A DNA stretch of 64,000 nt from UBA2241 sp963777895 (GCA_963777895.1 CAVZSF010000005.1:868001-932000); one strand, 5' to 3'. Shown: positions 8,578-17,974, numbered from the stretch's first letter. Translations and numbers: made by a program. Notes: generated by a model not told the origin, from the sequence alone.

Positions 8578-11107
8578 CCCCGCCGGGCGCGGGGAGGGGC
8601 GCGCGCGAGGACGAGCCGAACGTGGGGCGCGACGCCGGCGGAGCCCGGCGTCGCGCCGAGTTCATCGCCGTCACCGGTGTCGTCCAGGGTGTCGGCTTCC
8701 GGCCCTTTGTGTACGGCCTCGCCCGGCGCCTCGGCGTTCTCGGCTGGGTGCGCAACACGTCGGCCGGCGTCGAGATCCACGCGGAGGCGACGCCGGACGT
8801 GCTCGACGCCTTCGCGCGTGCGGTCGAGGACGAGGCGCCGCCGCGCGCCTTCGTGGCCACGCTGACGCGCGCGGCGGCGCCCCTCGAAGAGCACGACTCC
8901 TTCGTGATCACCGAGAGCGCCCCGGACCCCGACGCCTACCAGCTCGTCTCACCCGACATCGCCACGTGCGACGACTGCCGCCGCGAGTTGCTCGACCCGG
9001 CCGATCGTCGCCACCGCTACCCGTTCACCAACTGCACCAACTGCGGGCCGCGCTTCACCATCATCGAAGGACTGCCCTACGACCGCGAGCGCACGACGAT
9101 GCGCCACTTCCCGCTGTGTCCGGCCTGCCATCGCGAGTACACCGATCCGGCGGACCGGCGGTTCCACGCCGAGCCGAACGCCTGCCCGGTCTGTGGGCCG
9201 CGCGTGCGGCTGCTGCGTATCCGGGACGGCGTCGGCCAGCCGATCGAGCTCGCCGCGGGGACGCCGGAAGACCCATCCTCGCCGCTGCGGATTGCCGGCG
9301 AGCTGCTGCGCGCGGGCGAGATCCTCGCCGTCAAGGGTCTCGGCGGCTTCCATCTCGCCTGCGACGCGACCGACGGCGCCGTGGTGCGCCGCCTGAAGCT
9401 GCGCAAGCGGCGCCCCGACAAGCCGCTGGCCGTGATGTTCCGCGACCTGGACGAGCTGCGCGAGCACTGCCTCGCGGGCGACCGAGGAGGCTGAGCTGCT
9501 GACGGCGCCCGAGCACCCCATCGTCCTGCTGCCCTGGCGTGAGATCGGTGAGGACGGGACGGTCGGACCGGAGCTGGGGGAGGTGGGGAAGGGCGCAGCC
9601 GTCGGCCCGCGCGCACGCCGGAGCGAGCCGTCGATCCGGAGGTGGCCGTTGGCCAGCGGTATCTCGGGGCGATGCTGCCGTACACCCCGCTGCACGTGCT
9701 GCTGCTGCGCGAGGCCGGGCGGCCGCTCGTCATGACGAGCGGCAACCTGGCCGAAGAGCCGATCGTGAAGGGCTGGGAGGAGATCGATCGGCTCACTCAC
9801 GTGGCGGATGCCTACCTGGTTCACGACCGCGAGATCGCGGCGCGCTACGACGACTCGGTCGCGCTGGTGCGGAAGGGGCGGCCGCGGCTGGTGCGACGGT
9901 CGCGGGGCTACGCCCCGTTCCCCGTCGCCCTGCCGCGGCCGCTCCCTCAGGTGCTGGCCTGCGGCGCCGAGCTCAAGAACACCTTCTGCCTGACGCGCGA
10001 CGCGTACGCCTTCCTCAGCCAGCACATCGGCGACCTCGAGAACCTCGAGACGCTCGAGCACTTCGAGACGAGCGTCGCCCTCTACGAGCGGCTCTTCCGG
10101 ATCGAGCCCGAGGTCGTGGCCTACGACCTGCACCCCGAGTACCTGGCGACGAAGTTCGCGCTCGCGCTGCCGCAGGAGCGCAAGGTGGGCGTGCAGCACC
10201 ACCACGCCCACGTCGCGGCGCGGCTGGTCGAGGGCGGGCGTGACGACCGTGTCATCGGCGTCTGCCTCGACGGCCTCGGCTACGGCCCAGACGGCGTCCT
10301 GTGGGGCGGCGAGCTGCTGGTGGCCGACCTGCTCGGCTACGAGCGCGTCGGCCACCTCGAGGAGCTGCCGCTCCCCGGCGGCGCGCTGGCGATCGAGCGT
10401 CCCGCGCGCACGGCGGCGGGCTGGGCGTACGCCCTGCTCGGCGACGATGGGCTCGCGCGGGCCGGCCGGGTCTTGCAGGCGCGCGTGCCTCGCGGTCTCA
10501 GGAGCGGTAGCGACGACGTCACGCGCCGAACAGGCCCGAAGCCTTCCTGAGTGAGGAGGAGCTCGCGGTGGTGGCGCGCCAGGTGGACACCGGCGAGAAC
10601 GCGCCGGCGACGACGAGCTGCGGCCGGCTCTTCGACGCCGTCGCCGCCCTCGCCGGCGTGCGCGGCGCGATCACCTACGAAGGCCAGGCGGCGATCGAGC
10701 TCGAGATGATGTCGCGACCCGGCGGCGCGCCGTACCCGTACGCGCTCGAGGAGGTCGACGGCGCGCTGGTGGTGCGGCTGGCGCCGCTGCTCGGCGGCGT
10801 CCTCGACGACGCCGAGCAGCGGCGCTCGCCCGGCTTCATCGGCTCGCGCCTGCATGCGACGGTCGCGGCGATCGTCCTGGAGTGGTGCCGCCGGGTGCGC
10901 GCGGCGAACGGCCTTGCCGTCGCCGCGCTGACCGGCGGCGTCTTCCAGAACCGCCTGCTGACGGACCTCTGTGAGTCCGCGCTCGAGGCGGACGGCTTCG
11001 AGGTGCTCACGAACGGGCTGGTGCCGACGAACGACGGCGGCATCGCGCTCGGGCAGGCCGCCGTCGCAGGCTATACTGAGCTTCAGCGCCGCGGCGCTCT
11101 CGACTGA
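8559..11107 (+). CDS. hypF: Carbamoyltransferase HypF, NiFe hydrogenase maturation (about three apparent indels)
   Basis: HypF makes the thiocarbamate on HypE that becomes the cyanide ligand. Domains in order: acylphosphatase-like (VVQGVGFRPFVYGLARRLG), two HypF zinc fingers (CDDCRRELLDP..CTNCGP and CPACHREYTDP..CPVCGP), a YrdC-like domain (LAVKGLGGFHLACDA), and a Kae1-like carbamoyltransferase domain (HHHAHVAARL, GVCLDGLGYGPDG, then LTGGVFQNRLL near the end). The frame breaks near 9480 (one extra base), again between about 9495 and 9630, and near 10490-10540. All segments are in order, so one gene is annotated. The region 9540-9600 reads as a Gly-rich insert not typical of HypF and may hold further errors. 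Confidence 0.88.
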
Positions 11108-11153
11108 CGGTCCGCGGAAGCCCGAGCCCTGTCCACGACCTCAAGGACCACCC

Positions 11154-11498
11154 ATGTGCCTCGCTCTTCCCATGCGGATCATCGGCGTGGACGGCTCGCT
11201 GGCGACGATCGCCGCCGAGGGCCTCGAGCAGCGCTGCAGCCTGGCGCTGCTGCCCGATGCCGACATCGGGGACTACGTGCTGGTCCACGCCGGCTACGCG
11301 ATCAGCCGCATCGACGAGGACGAGGCCCGGGAGACCTACGAGCTGCTCGCCGAGATCGGGCTTGCGGAGCTCGGCCTCTTCGAGGTCGAGATCGAGAGTG
11401 AAGGCGGTGCTCCCGACGCGGACCACGTCGACCGGGGCGGCGGCCTGCGGCCCGAGGGTGGCTCGCGACCCGAGGCCCAGGATGACGGCGACGACTGA
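11154..11498 (+). CDS. hypC: Hydrogenase assembly chaperone HypC
   Basis: HypC chaperones the Fe(CN)2CO precursor together with HypD. The product begins MCLALPMRIIGVDG; the N-terminal Cys after Met is essential in the family. The core (QRCSLALLPDADIGDYVLVHAGYAISRID) is standard. At 114 residues it is longer than typical HypC (75-90), because of an acidic, glycine-rich tail of about 35 residues (GGAPDADHVDRGGGLRPEGG) that looks disordered. Its end overlaps the hypD start by 17 nt. A HypC for the window's single [NiFe] enzyme is expected. Confidence 0.93.
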   Translation: MCLALPMRIIGVDGSLATIAAEGLEQRCSLALLPDADIGDYVLVHAGYAISRIDEDEARETYELLAEIGLAELGLFEVEIESEGGAPDADHVDRGGGLRPEGGSRPEAQDDGDD

Positions 11499-12572
11499 GC
11501 GCCGCTCGCCGGAGCTGCTAAGGCGGCTCGCGGCGCAGCTTGCCGAGAACGCCGCGGAGGCGACCGGCGATACCGCGGGTGGCCTCACCTTCATGGAGGT
11601 CTGCGGCACCCACACCATGGCGATCGCCCGCTTCGGGCTGCGCGACCTGCTGCCCGCCGGCCTGCGCCTGGTCTCGGGACCCGGCTGTCCCGTCTGCGTC
11701 ACGGCCATGGGAGACCTCGACAAGGTCCTCGCGCTGGCGCGCCGGCCGGAGGTGACGCTTGTGACCTTCGGCGATCTGCTCCGTGTGCCGGCGTCGCGCT
11801 CGTCGCTTGCCGCCGAGCGTGCGGCCGGCGCCGACGTGCGCGTGGTGTACTCGCCGCGGGACGCCGTCGAGATGGCGGCGGCGGAGCCCGATCGGGAGGT
11901 CGTCTTCGCCGGCATCGGCTTCGAGACGACGGCCCCGACGGTCGCCGCCGCCCTCCTCGAGGCGCAGGCTCGCGGCCTCCCCAACTTCAGCATCATCAGC
12001 CTGCACAAGACCATGCCCCTCCCCCTGAAGGCGCTGCTGGATCTCGGCGAGACCGACATAGCCGGCTTCATCTTGCCCGGCCACGTGAGCGTGGTGACGG
12101 GCACGGGTTGCTACGAGTTCCTGGCGCGCGACTACGGCATCTCCGGCGTGGTGGCCGGCTTCGAGGCGGCAGACGTCCTCGAGGCTTTGCTCATGCTGGT
12201 GCGAGGGAAGGCGCCCGGCATCCACATCCAGTACGGGCGCGCGGTGCGGGCCGAGGGCAACGTGGTGGCGCGGCAGCTCATGGAGCGCGTCTTCGAGCCG
12301 TGCGACGCCGACTGGCGCGGGCTGGGGGTGATCGCGGGCTCCGGTCTGCGGGTGCGTGAGGCGTTCGCGGGGTTCGATGCCGAGCGGCGGTTCACGATCG
12401 CGACGGACGAGCCACTGGAACCGACGGGCTGCCGCTGCGGCGAGGTGCTGCGTGGGGTGACGGACCCCGCCGAGTGCGCGCTGTTCGGACGGCGCTGCAC
12501 GCCGGAGGATCCGGTGGGCGCGTGCATGGTGTCGAGCGAGGGGGCGTGCGCGGCCCGCGCTATCGTCGATGA
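11482..12572 (+). CDS. hypD: Hydrogenase formation protein HypD
   Basis: HypD is the [4Fe-4S] scaffold on which Fe(CN)2CO is assembled. Signature segments are FMEVCGTHTMAIARFGLRDLLP, SGPGCPVCVT, GIGFETTAPT, ILPGHVSVVTG and the Cys-rich C-terminus GCRCGEVLRG..CALFGRRCTPEDPVGACMVSSEGAC. As given, the frame runs on without a stop into hypE. Assuming one missing base near 12560, HypD ends after the SSEGACAA segment with a TGA at 12570-12572 that overlaps an ATG at 12569. That is the usual HypD end and the usual ATGA junction, so I treat HypD and HypE as separate genes. A genuine fusion is possible but less likely. Confidence 0.88.
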
Positions 12573-13729
12573 TACCGGGGCACTGCGAGCGGGGAGGAGT
12601 CGAGACGGGGAAGAGGCCCGAGCAGGATGCGGCCGGCGGCGGCGCAGCGCCGCCGCCGGCCGCATCCTGCTCGGGCACGGCAGCGGCGGCAAGCTCTACC
12701 GCGACCTGGTGCGCGATGTCTTCGTGCGCGCCTTCGCCAACCCGCTGCTCGAGCGCCTCGACGACGCCGTCGCCCTCTCGCCTTCCGGGCGCATCGCCTT
12801 CACGACCGACAGCCACGTGGTGCAGCCGCTGCGCTTCCCCGGCGGCGACATCGGACGGCTGGCGGTCGCCGGCACGGTGAACGACCTGGCGACGGCGGCG
12901 GCGCGGCCGCTGGCGCTCGCCGCCGCCTTCGTCATCGAGGAGGGCTTCGGCCTCGACGAGCTCCGGTCGATCTGCGCCAGCATGGCGGCGACCGCCGAGG
13001 AGGCCGGCGTGCCGATCGTCACCGGCGACACCAAGGTGGTCGAGCGCGGCGCCTGCGACGGCTGCTACATCACGACGACAGGGCGTCGGCGAGATCGTCG
13101 TCGGTCACGAGCTCGGCGCGGCGACGGTGCGCGAAGGCGACGCCGTGATCCTCTCGGGCTCGGTCGGCGACCACGCCGTGGCCGTGGTCGCCGCCCGCGG
13201 CGACTTCCACTTCAGCGTCGACGTGCAGAGCGACTGCGCGCCGCTGTGGGGCATGGTGCACGTCGTCGTTACCGCGTTGAGAGAGCAGTCTCCGGCGGCG
13301 GGGTCCGTCGAAGGCGATGTCGCCGGCGGCGACCTGGCTGCGGATCCCGCCCGTGCTCTCCGCTTCCTGCGCGACCCGACGCGCGGCGGTCTCACGACCG
13401 TGCTGGCCGAGCTCGCCGAAGAGGCGAAGCTCGGCATCGAGGTCGAGGAAGACGCGATCCCCGTGTCGCCCGCCGTCCGCTCGGTCTGCGACCTGCTCGG
13501 CTACGACCCCTACGTGCTGGCGAACGAGGGCAAGATGGTCTTCGTCGTGGCGCCGGATGCGGCCGACGCGGTCGTCGCCGCGCTGCGCGCTCATCCGCTG
13601 GGGCGCGACGCGGCGCAGGTGGGCGTCGTCACCGCCGCCCACCCCGGCCGCGTCGCCCTGCGCACCGTCTACGGCACGCGCCGCGTGCTCGACATGCCGG
13701 TCGGAGAGCTGCTGCCCCGCATCTGCTAG
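12569..13729 (+). CDS. hypE: Carbamoyl dehydratase HypE (apparent indels)
   Basis: HypE is a PurM-like ATPase that dehydrates its C-terminal Cys thiocarbamate to thiocyanate, the source of the NiFe cyanides. Recognisable parts are ILLGHGSGGKLYRDLV, FTTDSHVVQPLRFPGGDIG, VAGTVNDLA, VPIVTGDTKVVE, the repaired GVGEIVVGHELG, LRDPTRGGLTTVLAELA and the C-terminus ELLPRIC. The final residue is Cys, the carbamoylation site, so the protein is functionally complete. One extra G in the run at 13081-13083 breaks the frame. The N-terminal 30 codons are unreliable because they contain the 61-bp perfect palindrome at 12616-12676 and probably another indel. It is the last gene of the hdr-mvh-hyp operon. Confidence 0.88.
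12616..12676. repeat. 61-bp perfect palindrome at the hypD-hypE junction
   Basis: Two 30-bp arms (12616-12645 and 12647-12676) are exact reverse complements around a single A at 12646. The right arm encodes the conserved start of HypE (AGRILLGHG); the left arm is the same sequence inverted. As RNA this would form a very stable hairpin over the hypE start region. It could be an authentic coupling or attenuation element, or a snap-back inverted-duplication artefact of library preparation or assembly. Confidence 0.9.
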
Positions 13730-13924
13730 CCTGAGCGGCCCGCTTCCTTCAGCTCGTCCTCTTCTTGCCGTAGCCGTCGACGTCCACGTCCCACTCCAGG
13801 TGCCGCGGGGCCAAGGGCGGCTGAATGTCCGGGATGCGGCAGGTCGACCAGACGCGCCTCGGCCCCGAATGTCACCAGTGGGTTACGATGGCTCTCAATC
13901 AGTCTGACACGAAGGGGAGGCGCA

Positions 13925-14092
13925 GTGGGCATCTTGAAGATCGTCCTCATTACCGTAGGGGTGATCCTGGTGGGGTTCCTCGTCGCCAGCATCGCCTTCC
14001 TCGGCGACCACGCGTTCCTGCTCTGGGTCGCCGTCATCCTGCTGGTCATCTACGCGATCTCGGGGCTGGTGGCAGCGCGTCGCGCGAAGTGA
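13925..14092 (+). CDS. Small two-helix membrane protein (55 aa)
   Basis: A 55-codon ORF starts at GTG 13925 with GGGAGG about 6 nt upstream. The product is very hydrophobic: a first helix ILKIVLITVGVILVGFLVAS, a short GDHAF turn, and a second helix FLLWVAVILLVIYAISGLVA, ending in the basic tail ARRAK. This fits a small inner-membrane protein with both ends on the cytoplasmic side. Nothing in the sequence tells its role. It sits alone between hypE and the tRNA-Thr gene; the 195 nt between hypE and this ORF hold no other convincing gene. Confidence 0.6.
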   Translation: MGILKIVLITVGVILVGFLVASIAFLGDHAFLLWVAVILLVIYAISGLVAARRAK

Positions 14093-14125
14093 GTGGCCCG
14101 GCGGCAGTGCGGTCTCGAAAAGAGA

Positions 14126-14202
14126 TGGAGCCCGGTCACGGACTCGAACCGTGGACCCCCTCCTTACCATGGAGGTGCTCTGCCGACTGAGCTAACCGGG
14201 CT
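14126..14202 (-). tRNA. tRNA-Thr (GGT)
   Basis: The reverse complement folds as a cloverleaf: acceptor AGCCCGG/CCGGGCT, D-arm with AGCTCAGTCGGCAGAGC, anticodon stem CCTCC/GGAGG around ATGGTAA (anticodon GGT), T-arm with GGTTCGAGTCC, and an encoded CCA end. It lies 3 nt downstream of tRNA-Tyr on the same strand, so the two are probably cotranscribed. Confidence 0.95.
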
Positions 14203-14205
14203 TGC

Positions 14206-14290
14206 TGGTGGGGGAGCTAGGATTCGAACCTAGGTAGGCTGCGCCAACGGATTTACAGTCCGCCCCCTTTAGCCACTCGGGCACTCCCCC
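14206..14290 (-). tRNA. tRNA-Tyr (GTA)
   Basis: Class II tRNA of 85 nt: acceptor GGGGGAG/CTCCCCC, anticodon stem GCGGA/TCCGT around CTGTAAA (anticodon GTA), a long variable arm, T-loop GGTTCGAATCC and an encoded CCA. It is upstream of tRNA-Thr in the same transcription direction. Confidence 0.95.
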
Positions 14291-14424
14291 GGGAGCAGGT
14301 GTCGATGCTAGAGGATGTGAGCCTGCACTTCAACCGAAGACAGGCTCGCAGACGACGCGTCAGGCGCTAGGGATGTCGGGGCGCTGGACGTGCCTTGACG
14401 AAGGTCGGAAGCCACAAAGAAGAG

Positions 14425-14458
14425 GGCGGCCGGGTCCCGGGGGAAGGACCCGGCCGCC
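14425..14458 (-). terminator. GC-rich hairpin downstream of the metallothionein-like gene
   Basis: A perfect 13-bp stem (14425-14437 with 14446-14458) around an 8-nt loop, about 70 nt past the stop of the minus-strand gene at 14526. It lacks a clear U tract, as is common for terminators in high-GC genomes. A second weaker hairpin (GTCGTCGG/CCGACGAC) lies between it and the gene. Confidence 0.55.
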
Positions 14459-14525
14459 GGGCAACTGTCGTCGGGCAAGGGGGAAGCGACCGACGACGGG
14501 ACGGCCTGCAGGCAGGCCGCCGGCC

Positions 14526-14723
14526 TTACGCGGTCAGCTCGATGCCGGCGAGGGAGCAGTCGCAGTGGCTCTTCTTGGCACAACTGCGGCAGCAGAAGAG
14601 CGCGCCGCCGTGCCTGTAGCCGTGCGTCGAGATCTCGGAGCCGCACCCCGGGCACACCAGGGTGACGGTCTCGGCCTGCGGCGTCCTGATGAACACATTG
14701 AGGAGGTCCGTCGCGGGTGACAT
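14526..14723 (-). CDS. Metallothionein-like or zinc-ribbon miniprotein (65 aa)
   Basis: The 65-residue product contains seven cysteines in the order LVCPGCGSEI, FCCRSCAKKSHCDC. This resembles small bacterial metal-binding proteins of the metallothionein/zinc-ribbon type (CPGC followed by CC..CA.. CxC), which hold Zn or other soft metals. The ORF is short, but its reality is supported by a good promoter (TTGCTT, 16 bp, TATAAT at 14780-14807), an AGGGA ribosome site and a strong hairpin behind it. It stands alone between tRNA genes. The name is tentative; metal-buffering or a redox-related role is inference. Confidence 0.6.
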   Translation of the reverse strand: MSPATDLLNVFIRTPQAETVTLVCPGCGSEISTHGYRHGGALFCCRSCAKKSHCDCSLAGIELTA

Positions 14724-14779
14724 GGTCTCACGTCCCTTCGCCGGTCATCGGGACCGGCAGTGTTTGTGATTGCTTTCTC

Positions 14780-14807
14780 ATTATAGAGAGATTTCGTACC
14801 GAAGCAA
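14780..14807 (-). promoter_or_regulatory. Sigma-70-like promoter for the metallothionein-like gene
   Basis: On the minus strand, -35 TTGCTT (14807-14802), a 16-bp spacer and a perfect -10 TATAAT (14785-14780). The start codon at 14723 lies about 50 nt downstream of the expected start point. The short leader contains a CCGGTC/GACCGG hairpin. The region is unusually AT-rich for this window. Confidence 0.6.
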
Positions 14808-14953
14808 GAGCTATGAGGATGGTGTGTCGGGATGTGGGGAGCCTACGGCTGCATCAGAGCAGAGCAGGAAGCGGCCCATTTTCGCGCCCCGCCGGCGCGA
14901 TCCGGGCCGAATTGAGGGGCGCCGCCACCCTGTGGTACCGTAGTGCCCCGCGT

Positions 14954-15030
14954 GGCGGCGTAGCTCAGCTGGTCAGAGCAGCGGAATCATAATCCGCGTG
15001 TCGTAGGTTCGAGTCCTACCGCCGCTACCA
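14954..15030 (+). tRNA. tRNA-Met (CAT)
   Basis: A 77-nt cloverleaf: acceptor GGCGGCG/CGCCGCT, D-arm TAGCTCAGCTGGTCAGAGC, anticodon stem GCGGA/TCCGC around ATCATAA (anticodon CAT), T-arm GTAGGTTCGAGTCCTAC and encoded CCA. It looks like elongator Met; a tRNA-Ile with modified C34 cannot be excluded. A second copy of its 3' half occurs at 16791-16834. Confidence 0.93.
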
Positions 15031-15036
15031 GCCTCT
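14993..15036 (+). repeat. Attachment-site-like direct repeat, copy 1 (3' half of tRNA-Met)
   Basis: This 44-bp stretch runs from the 3' side of the anticodon stem through CCA and six bases beyond (GCCTCT). It recurs at 16791-16834 with only two differences, which are the two partners of one T-stem base pair. A duplicated tRNA 3' end is the classic footprint of a site-specific integrative element. Confidence 0.6.
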
Positions 15037-16790
15037 CAGACTCTCCCTCGCAAATGTCCGCTGCTCGAGAGAGCTCCTTCGCGCCACGGGAGCACCCCAG
15101 CGCCACGTTGCCGAGAGCGCCAGTCTTGGCGCCAGGGTAAGTGCCCCTGAGCAACAGATTTCCTAGTAGACTCCTTGGTGAACCCACTAGGGCCGAGGCG
15201 CCGGCGACTTCCACAGCCGCCTGCTGGTCAGGTGCGTCGCGGGCAGCTAGCTCGGTGTACATCATGGCGCTTGCCGCTCAGTGAACACGCAGTCCAGCAT
15301 GATCCTCAAGGGCTTGGCCGACTCGCCGACTTCGATGAGGCGAGCAGAAAGGCCTGAGCGCGACTGGCCCGGATCTCGGTCGGTACGGCGTTGGCGAGCA
15401 AGCTTGCCAGCGGAGGCTACGGCTCATCGGGTGTGCGGCCGCATGTACGAGCGGCAGGGGCGCAGGGGCCGCGCCCGGCTCTCCTCGGCAGCGGCACGCC
15501 ACGAGACGGCGACGGCGCCGGCGAGCTGACGCGGAGACGACGGGCACGCGAAACGGTCAGCGTGCTCCGAGTGACGGCTGTCGGCCGTCCGTCAACTGGA
15601 GCACACGTCGTCGTGGCGCTACAGCACATTCGAACGGTTGATAGCGTTCAGCCAGCGGTAGGCTCTGAGCCAATGATGAGCTGCTGTACCACCGCGGCTC
15701 GGCGTGCCTAGCGGACCGTGCAGGGCTAGGATGTGATCGGCAGTCGTGCCTTCGACTTGTCGGGCACGAGGCCGCCTGAGCCGCTCCGCGAGCTGAGGAG
15801 GCCCCAGACTTGGACAGACTCTGCGGCAAGGGCGCGACTGCGTTCCGGGTGGTACCGAGCGTCGCTGCTCGTGGTGCGGCGCTTTGCCGTGACCTGCGCG
15901 GACTGTCAGCGACACCTGTCGCGTTAGGACCGTTCGGACGACGTGCAGCCACAATGATCGGGCCGGATGACGCGCGCGACCGCTCGCGCTGGCGCTGGGC
16001 GCCATGCGCACGGTCGGCCTGCAGCGGCGCGGCCGCACCTTCGCCGAGCCCCACCTGGACGCCGGCCCCCAAGTTGACGGCAGACCCTCAGTCCCTGCAA
16101 CTGGGACTCGACCGACGAAGGTGCCAAGCGGGTGGTTCTCCGATGAGTGGGTCCCCAGCCCCTCGTTCACGCTGCCCGCTGGTCCGGCGATGGTTGCCGG
16201 CTTCGTGCTGGCCGATGCCTCGGCGACGCCGCGCGTGACCGTGCGACTGGTGCCGGTGCCCAAGCCGGCGTCGTTCGAGGGCTACCGCCTCGTCAGCGCC
16301 AAAATCTGGTTCCTGCGCAGGGCCTCTGGGAGCGAGGCCGCCGGCATGACGTGCCCGTACGCGCTCCCGGCCGGCAGCTACCGTCTGCTGCGTCCAGACC
16401 GGCAGTTCTCCCGTTTACTACGAGGAGCTCCACGTGGCGAGCGTGAAGGGCAGCGGAGTCCTCAAACGTGGCGCACGACGAACGCTCAAACTGGCGTCCG
16501 GCCAAACGGCCTCTGTAGTACGCTCGTCCAGGCTAGCGGGGTGCGTTGGCTATCCTGAAGAATGCTCGCCCGATTGGTGAACAAGGGACGAACAGCCGAC
16601 CGGGTGGACATGCGCTGACCGTACTCCGCACCCGTACTCGGCGACGCCCGATGATGACTCTCGGGCCGCTGAGACGGAAACACCCGAGGTGAGACGGAAG
16701 TGTCCGGGAGAGCCTCCGCTCAGGCTCGCTTGACTGCGACGGACGGCGAAAGCGGACTCGCCCCGGCCCACTGAGACGGCCCGGGGCGAG
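15037..16790. other. Gene-poor stretch between the two tRNA 3' repeats
   Basis: About 1.75 kb lacking any recognisable gene. ORFs here are short, overlap on both strands and show no known domain; the longest (16004-16558 plus) includes a more protein-like stretch (residues ~45-110, VPSGWFSDEWVPS..) that may be a decayed gene. Near 16670-16780 the decamer TGAGACGGAA occurs twice 22 nt apart and TGAGACGG a third time, perhaps an old insertion-sequence end. No integrase or transposase remains. The simplest reading is the remnant of an integrated element. Confidence 0.4.
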
Positions 16791-16834
16791 TCCGCGTGTC
16801 GAAGGTTCGAGTCCTTCCGCCGCTACCAGCCTCT
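16791..16834 (+). repeat. Attachment-site-like direct repeat, copy 2 (tRNA-Met 3' half without a 5' half)
   Basis: Matches 14993-15036 at 42 of 44 positions. The two changes swap T-A for A-T inside the T-stem (GAAGG/CCTTC instead of GTAGG/CCTAC), so the stem still pairs. No anticodon or acceptor 5' strand precedes it; instead there is a GGACTCGCCCCGG hairpin. It is a tRNA fragment, not a tRNA gene. Confidence 0.65.
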
Positions 16835-16893
16835 TCTCTCCTGGCTCCTCGCTCCTGAGGCCGAGGCTGCTCGCAGATCTGCCAAGAGAGGAC

Positions 16894-17056
16894 GCCCCGC
16901 CAACAGCTCGGACGCGGGTGTCCTTGGCGGGGCTTATGCCGCCGCACCACGGGGGCCGAAGGGGCTAACCGGCCCGGTGCGGCGACCCCATGAGGTTCAC
17001 CGCCGTCGCCGCTCCTCCTCCAAAGAAAGCCCCGACGTCGCGGGCCGACGCCGGGG
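16894..17056. other. Three consecutive GC-rich hairpins in noncoding DNA
   Basis: Stems: GCCCCGCCAA/TTGGCGGGGC (16894-16933, perfect 10 bp), CGCCGCACC/GGTGCGGCG (16940-16984) and CCCCGACGTCG/CGACGCCGGGG (17030-17056, one mismatch). They may be stacked terminators or a structured RNA. The next 430 nt (17060-17490) hold no convincing gene on either strand. Confidence 0.45.
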
Positions 17057-17493
17057 TTTACGCCCGCTGCTGGCGAAACGGCCAAATGGGGGGAGGCCGT
17101 TATCGCTCGGTTCGGGGTCGCAGCAGGCATGAGACATGTTCCCGTTGAGGGCGAGTCACACCGTTGGCAGAAGAACGGCCCCGAGTACGCCTCCGCCGTC
17201 TTCCTGAGGCCTGGCTCGACGAAGATGGCGACCAGGCCCACGAACCCGATCGCCTCACTGACCGCCACCCCACGGCTTGAGGCGCAGTACGGCTGCCGCC
17301 AGGACGTGACAAGTGTTGAGGACGCAAGGAGCGGGCAGGCTTCCCGGCGCCGCCACGCGATTGCCAAGCCCGGCTACGCGCTCGCCAGGCCGCTCGGGCA
17401 GTCCGTGCTACCATCCGCAGACGCGGGCCAGGGGAGCGTGCGAGGTCACGGTCCCTTCGGATCCCGTCCAAGGGGAGGGCTTGGGTCGATCTC

Positions 17494-17880
17494 ATGAACG
17501 ACACGACGGTCATCTGGCAGGTCCTGATCATCGCGCTGGCCGTGTCCGCGGTGTCGACGACCATCGCGCTGTCCAGCCTGTTCAACCCCATCCGCAAGCG
17601 GGCTAAAGCGCGTCTCGGTTGGTTCGGCAAGCTGATCTCGTGCGCCTACTGCAACAGCCATTGGCTCGCGTTCTTCGCGGTCGCCTGGTTCCACCCCCGT
17701 GTCGTGGACGGGTGGTGGCTGGCCAACTACTTCCTGGTGGCCTTCGCCGTCATCGCGCTGGCGAACGTCGTGACCGGCGTCGTGCGAAAGACCAACTACT
17801 TCTGGGGCGATCCCGAGAACATCGCAAAGGACGCAGTCCGGGCGGCGGCCGCCGCCAAGCAGGAGGGCCAGAAGCTGTAG
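17494..17880 (+). CDS. Small membrane protein, DUF1360-like
   Basis: The 128-residue product has an N-terminal helix (VIWQVLIIALAVSAVSTTIALS), a basic loop, the motif LISCAYCNSHWLAFFAVAWF with a CxxCxSHW pattern, and a further helix (YFLVAFAVIALANVVTGVV). The CxxC-x-S-HW pattern near a membrane helix resembles the DUF1360 family found in bacteria and some phages. The C-terminal 25 residues are a soluble Ala/Lys tail. Start ATG 17494 follows a purine-rich stretch. Its function is unknown; proximity to a possible integrated-element remnant makes a phage-like origin conceivable. Confidence 0.6.
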   Translation: MNDTTVIWQVLIIALAVSAVSTTIALSSLFNPIRKRAKARLGWFGKLISCAYCNSHWLAFFAVAWFHPRVVDGWWLANYFLVAFAVIALANVVTGVVRKTNYFWGDPENIAKDAVRAAAAAKQEGQKL

Positions 17881-17974
17881 GCCGGGGCGGCCTGCGAGTA
17901 TCGCCGTAGCCAGTTCGGACCACGCATGATACGGCAGAAGTAGTGGCAAAGTTCCGAGGCTGGGCGACAATGGG

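Noticed and set aside
11257..13734. A HypD-HypE fusion in one frame
   Set aside because: The bridge is Arg/Gly-rich and made partly from the palindrome; in the other frame the expected HypD end and an overlapping HypE ATG exist. A fusion is not excluded, but separate genes are more plausible.
13726..14049. A 107-aa minus-strand ORF after hypE
   Set aside because: It is antisense to the small membrane protein gene, which has a ribosome site and a clear two-helix product.
16741..16834. A complete selenocysteine or other tRNA at this position
   Set aside because: Only the T-arm and 3' end are present; there is no acceptor 5' strand, D-arm or anticodon loop. The preceding hairpin does not fit the long tRNA-Sec arms.
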